Source: Dinochytrium kinnereticum
Taxonomy: Eukaryota; Chytridiomycota; Chytridiomycetes; Chytridiales; Chytridiaceae
Direction of reading: 5' to 3'
NCBI GenBank assembly: GCA_027604005.1
Contig: JADGJT010000011.1
Span: forward strand, 36,532-69,055
DNA: 32,524 nucleotides
The translations under genes were made by a program, and so were the position numbers. The notes beneath the pieces are model-generated. The model did no database searches. It saw nothing but the letters and a program-made list of their open reading frames with translations, and had not been told where the DNA came from. Positions 32,428-32,524 of this stretch are shown here, one piece after another; position 1 is the stretch's first letter, and each line of letters starts with the position of its first letter.

Positions 32428-32524
32428 CAAAAAAAAAAAAAAAAACCAAAAGAAACAGCCCCACGAACACCCCCCACAGCGCCAGGCACATAATTCGGTT
32501 GTAACTCAGCCCTTCGGCCTCAAA

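Larger units (their letters stand above)
29692..32524. other. Long region upstream of the velvet gene, no supported gene
   Basis: About 2.8 kb to the window edge. It holds many simple repeats: poly-T and TTA (about 30501-30555), TAA (31021-31048), GACA (31376-31391), CCCAA arrays (31415-31441 and 32402-32427) and AAGC (about 31880-31895). The longest open frames, such as 30965-31699 on the plus strand, translate to low-complexity Asn, Ser, Pro and Arg runs with no domain. It may contain the promoter and leader of the velvet gene and the start of another gene beyond the edge. Confidence 0.5.

Overview
The window reads as nuclear DNA of a fungus. Almost every gene is broken by short introns (about 70 can be placed) with GT/AG ends and CTAAC- or CTAAT-like branch sites. 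The gene set includes a fungal velvet-family regulator, a Gts1/SMAP-like ArfGAP and nuclear genes for mitochondrial proteins. The sterol O-acyltransferase has more animal-like motif text than the Are1/Are2 proteins of yeasts, which with the high intron density makes an early-diverging (for example chytrid-like) fungus plausible. That placement is inference. The exon structures below were read by eye from splice signals, reading phase and family motifs. No transcripts were available.

Layout. 1-676 (-): the 5' part of SEC18/NSF, cut by the window edge. 1004-2004 (-): OPA3. 2314-3781 (+): ATP synthase gamma, ATP3. 3868-4353 (+): complex I subunit NDUFB7. 4543-5256 (-): TRAPP subunit Bet5/TRAPPC1. 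6080-8469 (+): ArfGAP with two UBA domains and a polyQ tail. 8792-11179 (+): fumarase in 14 exons. 11522-13214 (-): branched-chain aminotransferase, with an 11-nt exon. 13628-14578 (-): mitochondrial EF-Ts. 14935-16998 (-): an unidentified coiled-coil protein. 17260-19977 (-): sterol O-acyltransferase in 18 exons. 20332-21123 (+): a SAM methyltransferase without introns. 21268-23016 (-): an unidentified polytopic membrane protein. 23131-25927 (-): a Sel1-like repeat protein with an internal duplication. 27798-29691 (-): a velvet regulator. 29692-32524: long, low-complexity sequence with microsatellites and no gene I can support.

The left 14.6 kb is compact and rich in mitochondrial genes: OPA3, ATP3, NDUFB7, FUM1, BAT and EF-Ts are six of nine. 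SEC18, Bet5 and the ArfGAP are membrane-traffic genes. These are housekeeping neighbours, not a pathway operon. From 14.9 to 25.9 kb lie two orphan proteins, a lipid enzyme, a methyltransferase and the repeat protein. The velvet gene stands apart, with about 1.9 kb and 2.8 kb of simple-sequence DNA on its two sides. I found no RNA gene, mobile element, CRISPR array or evident new multi-gene system. The most unusual items are the two orphan proteins, the exon-by-exon duplication inside the Sel1-like gene and the altered velvet domain.
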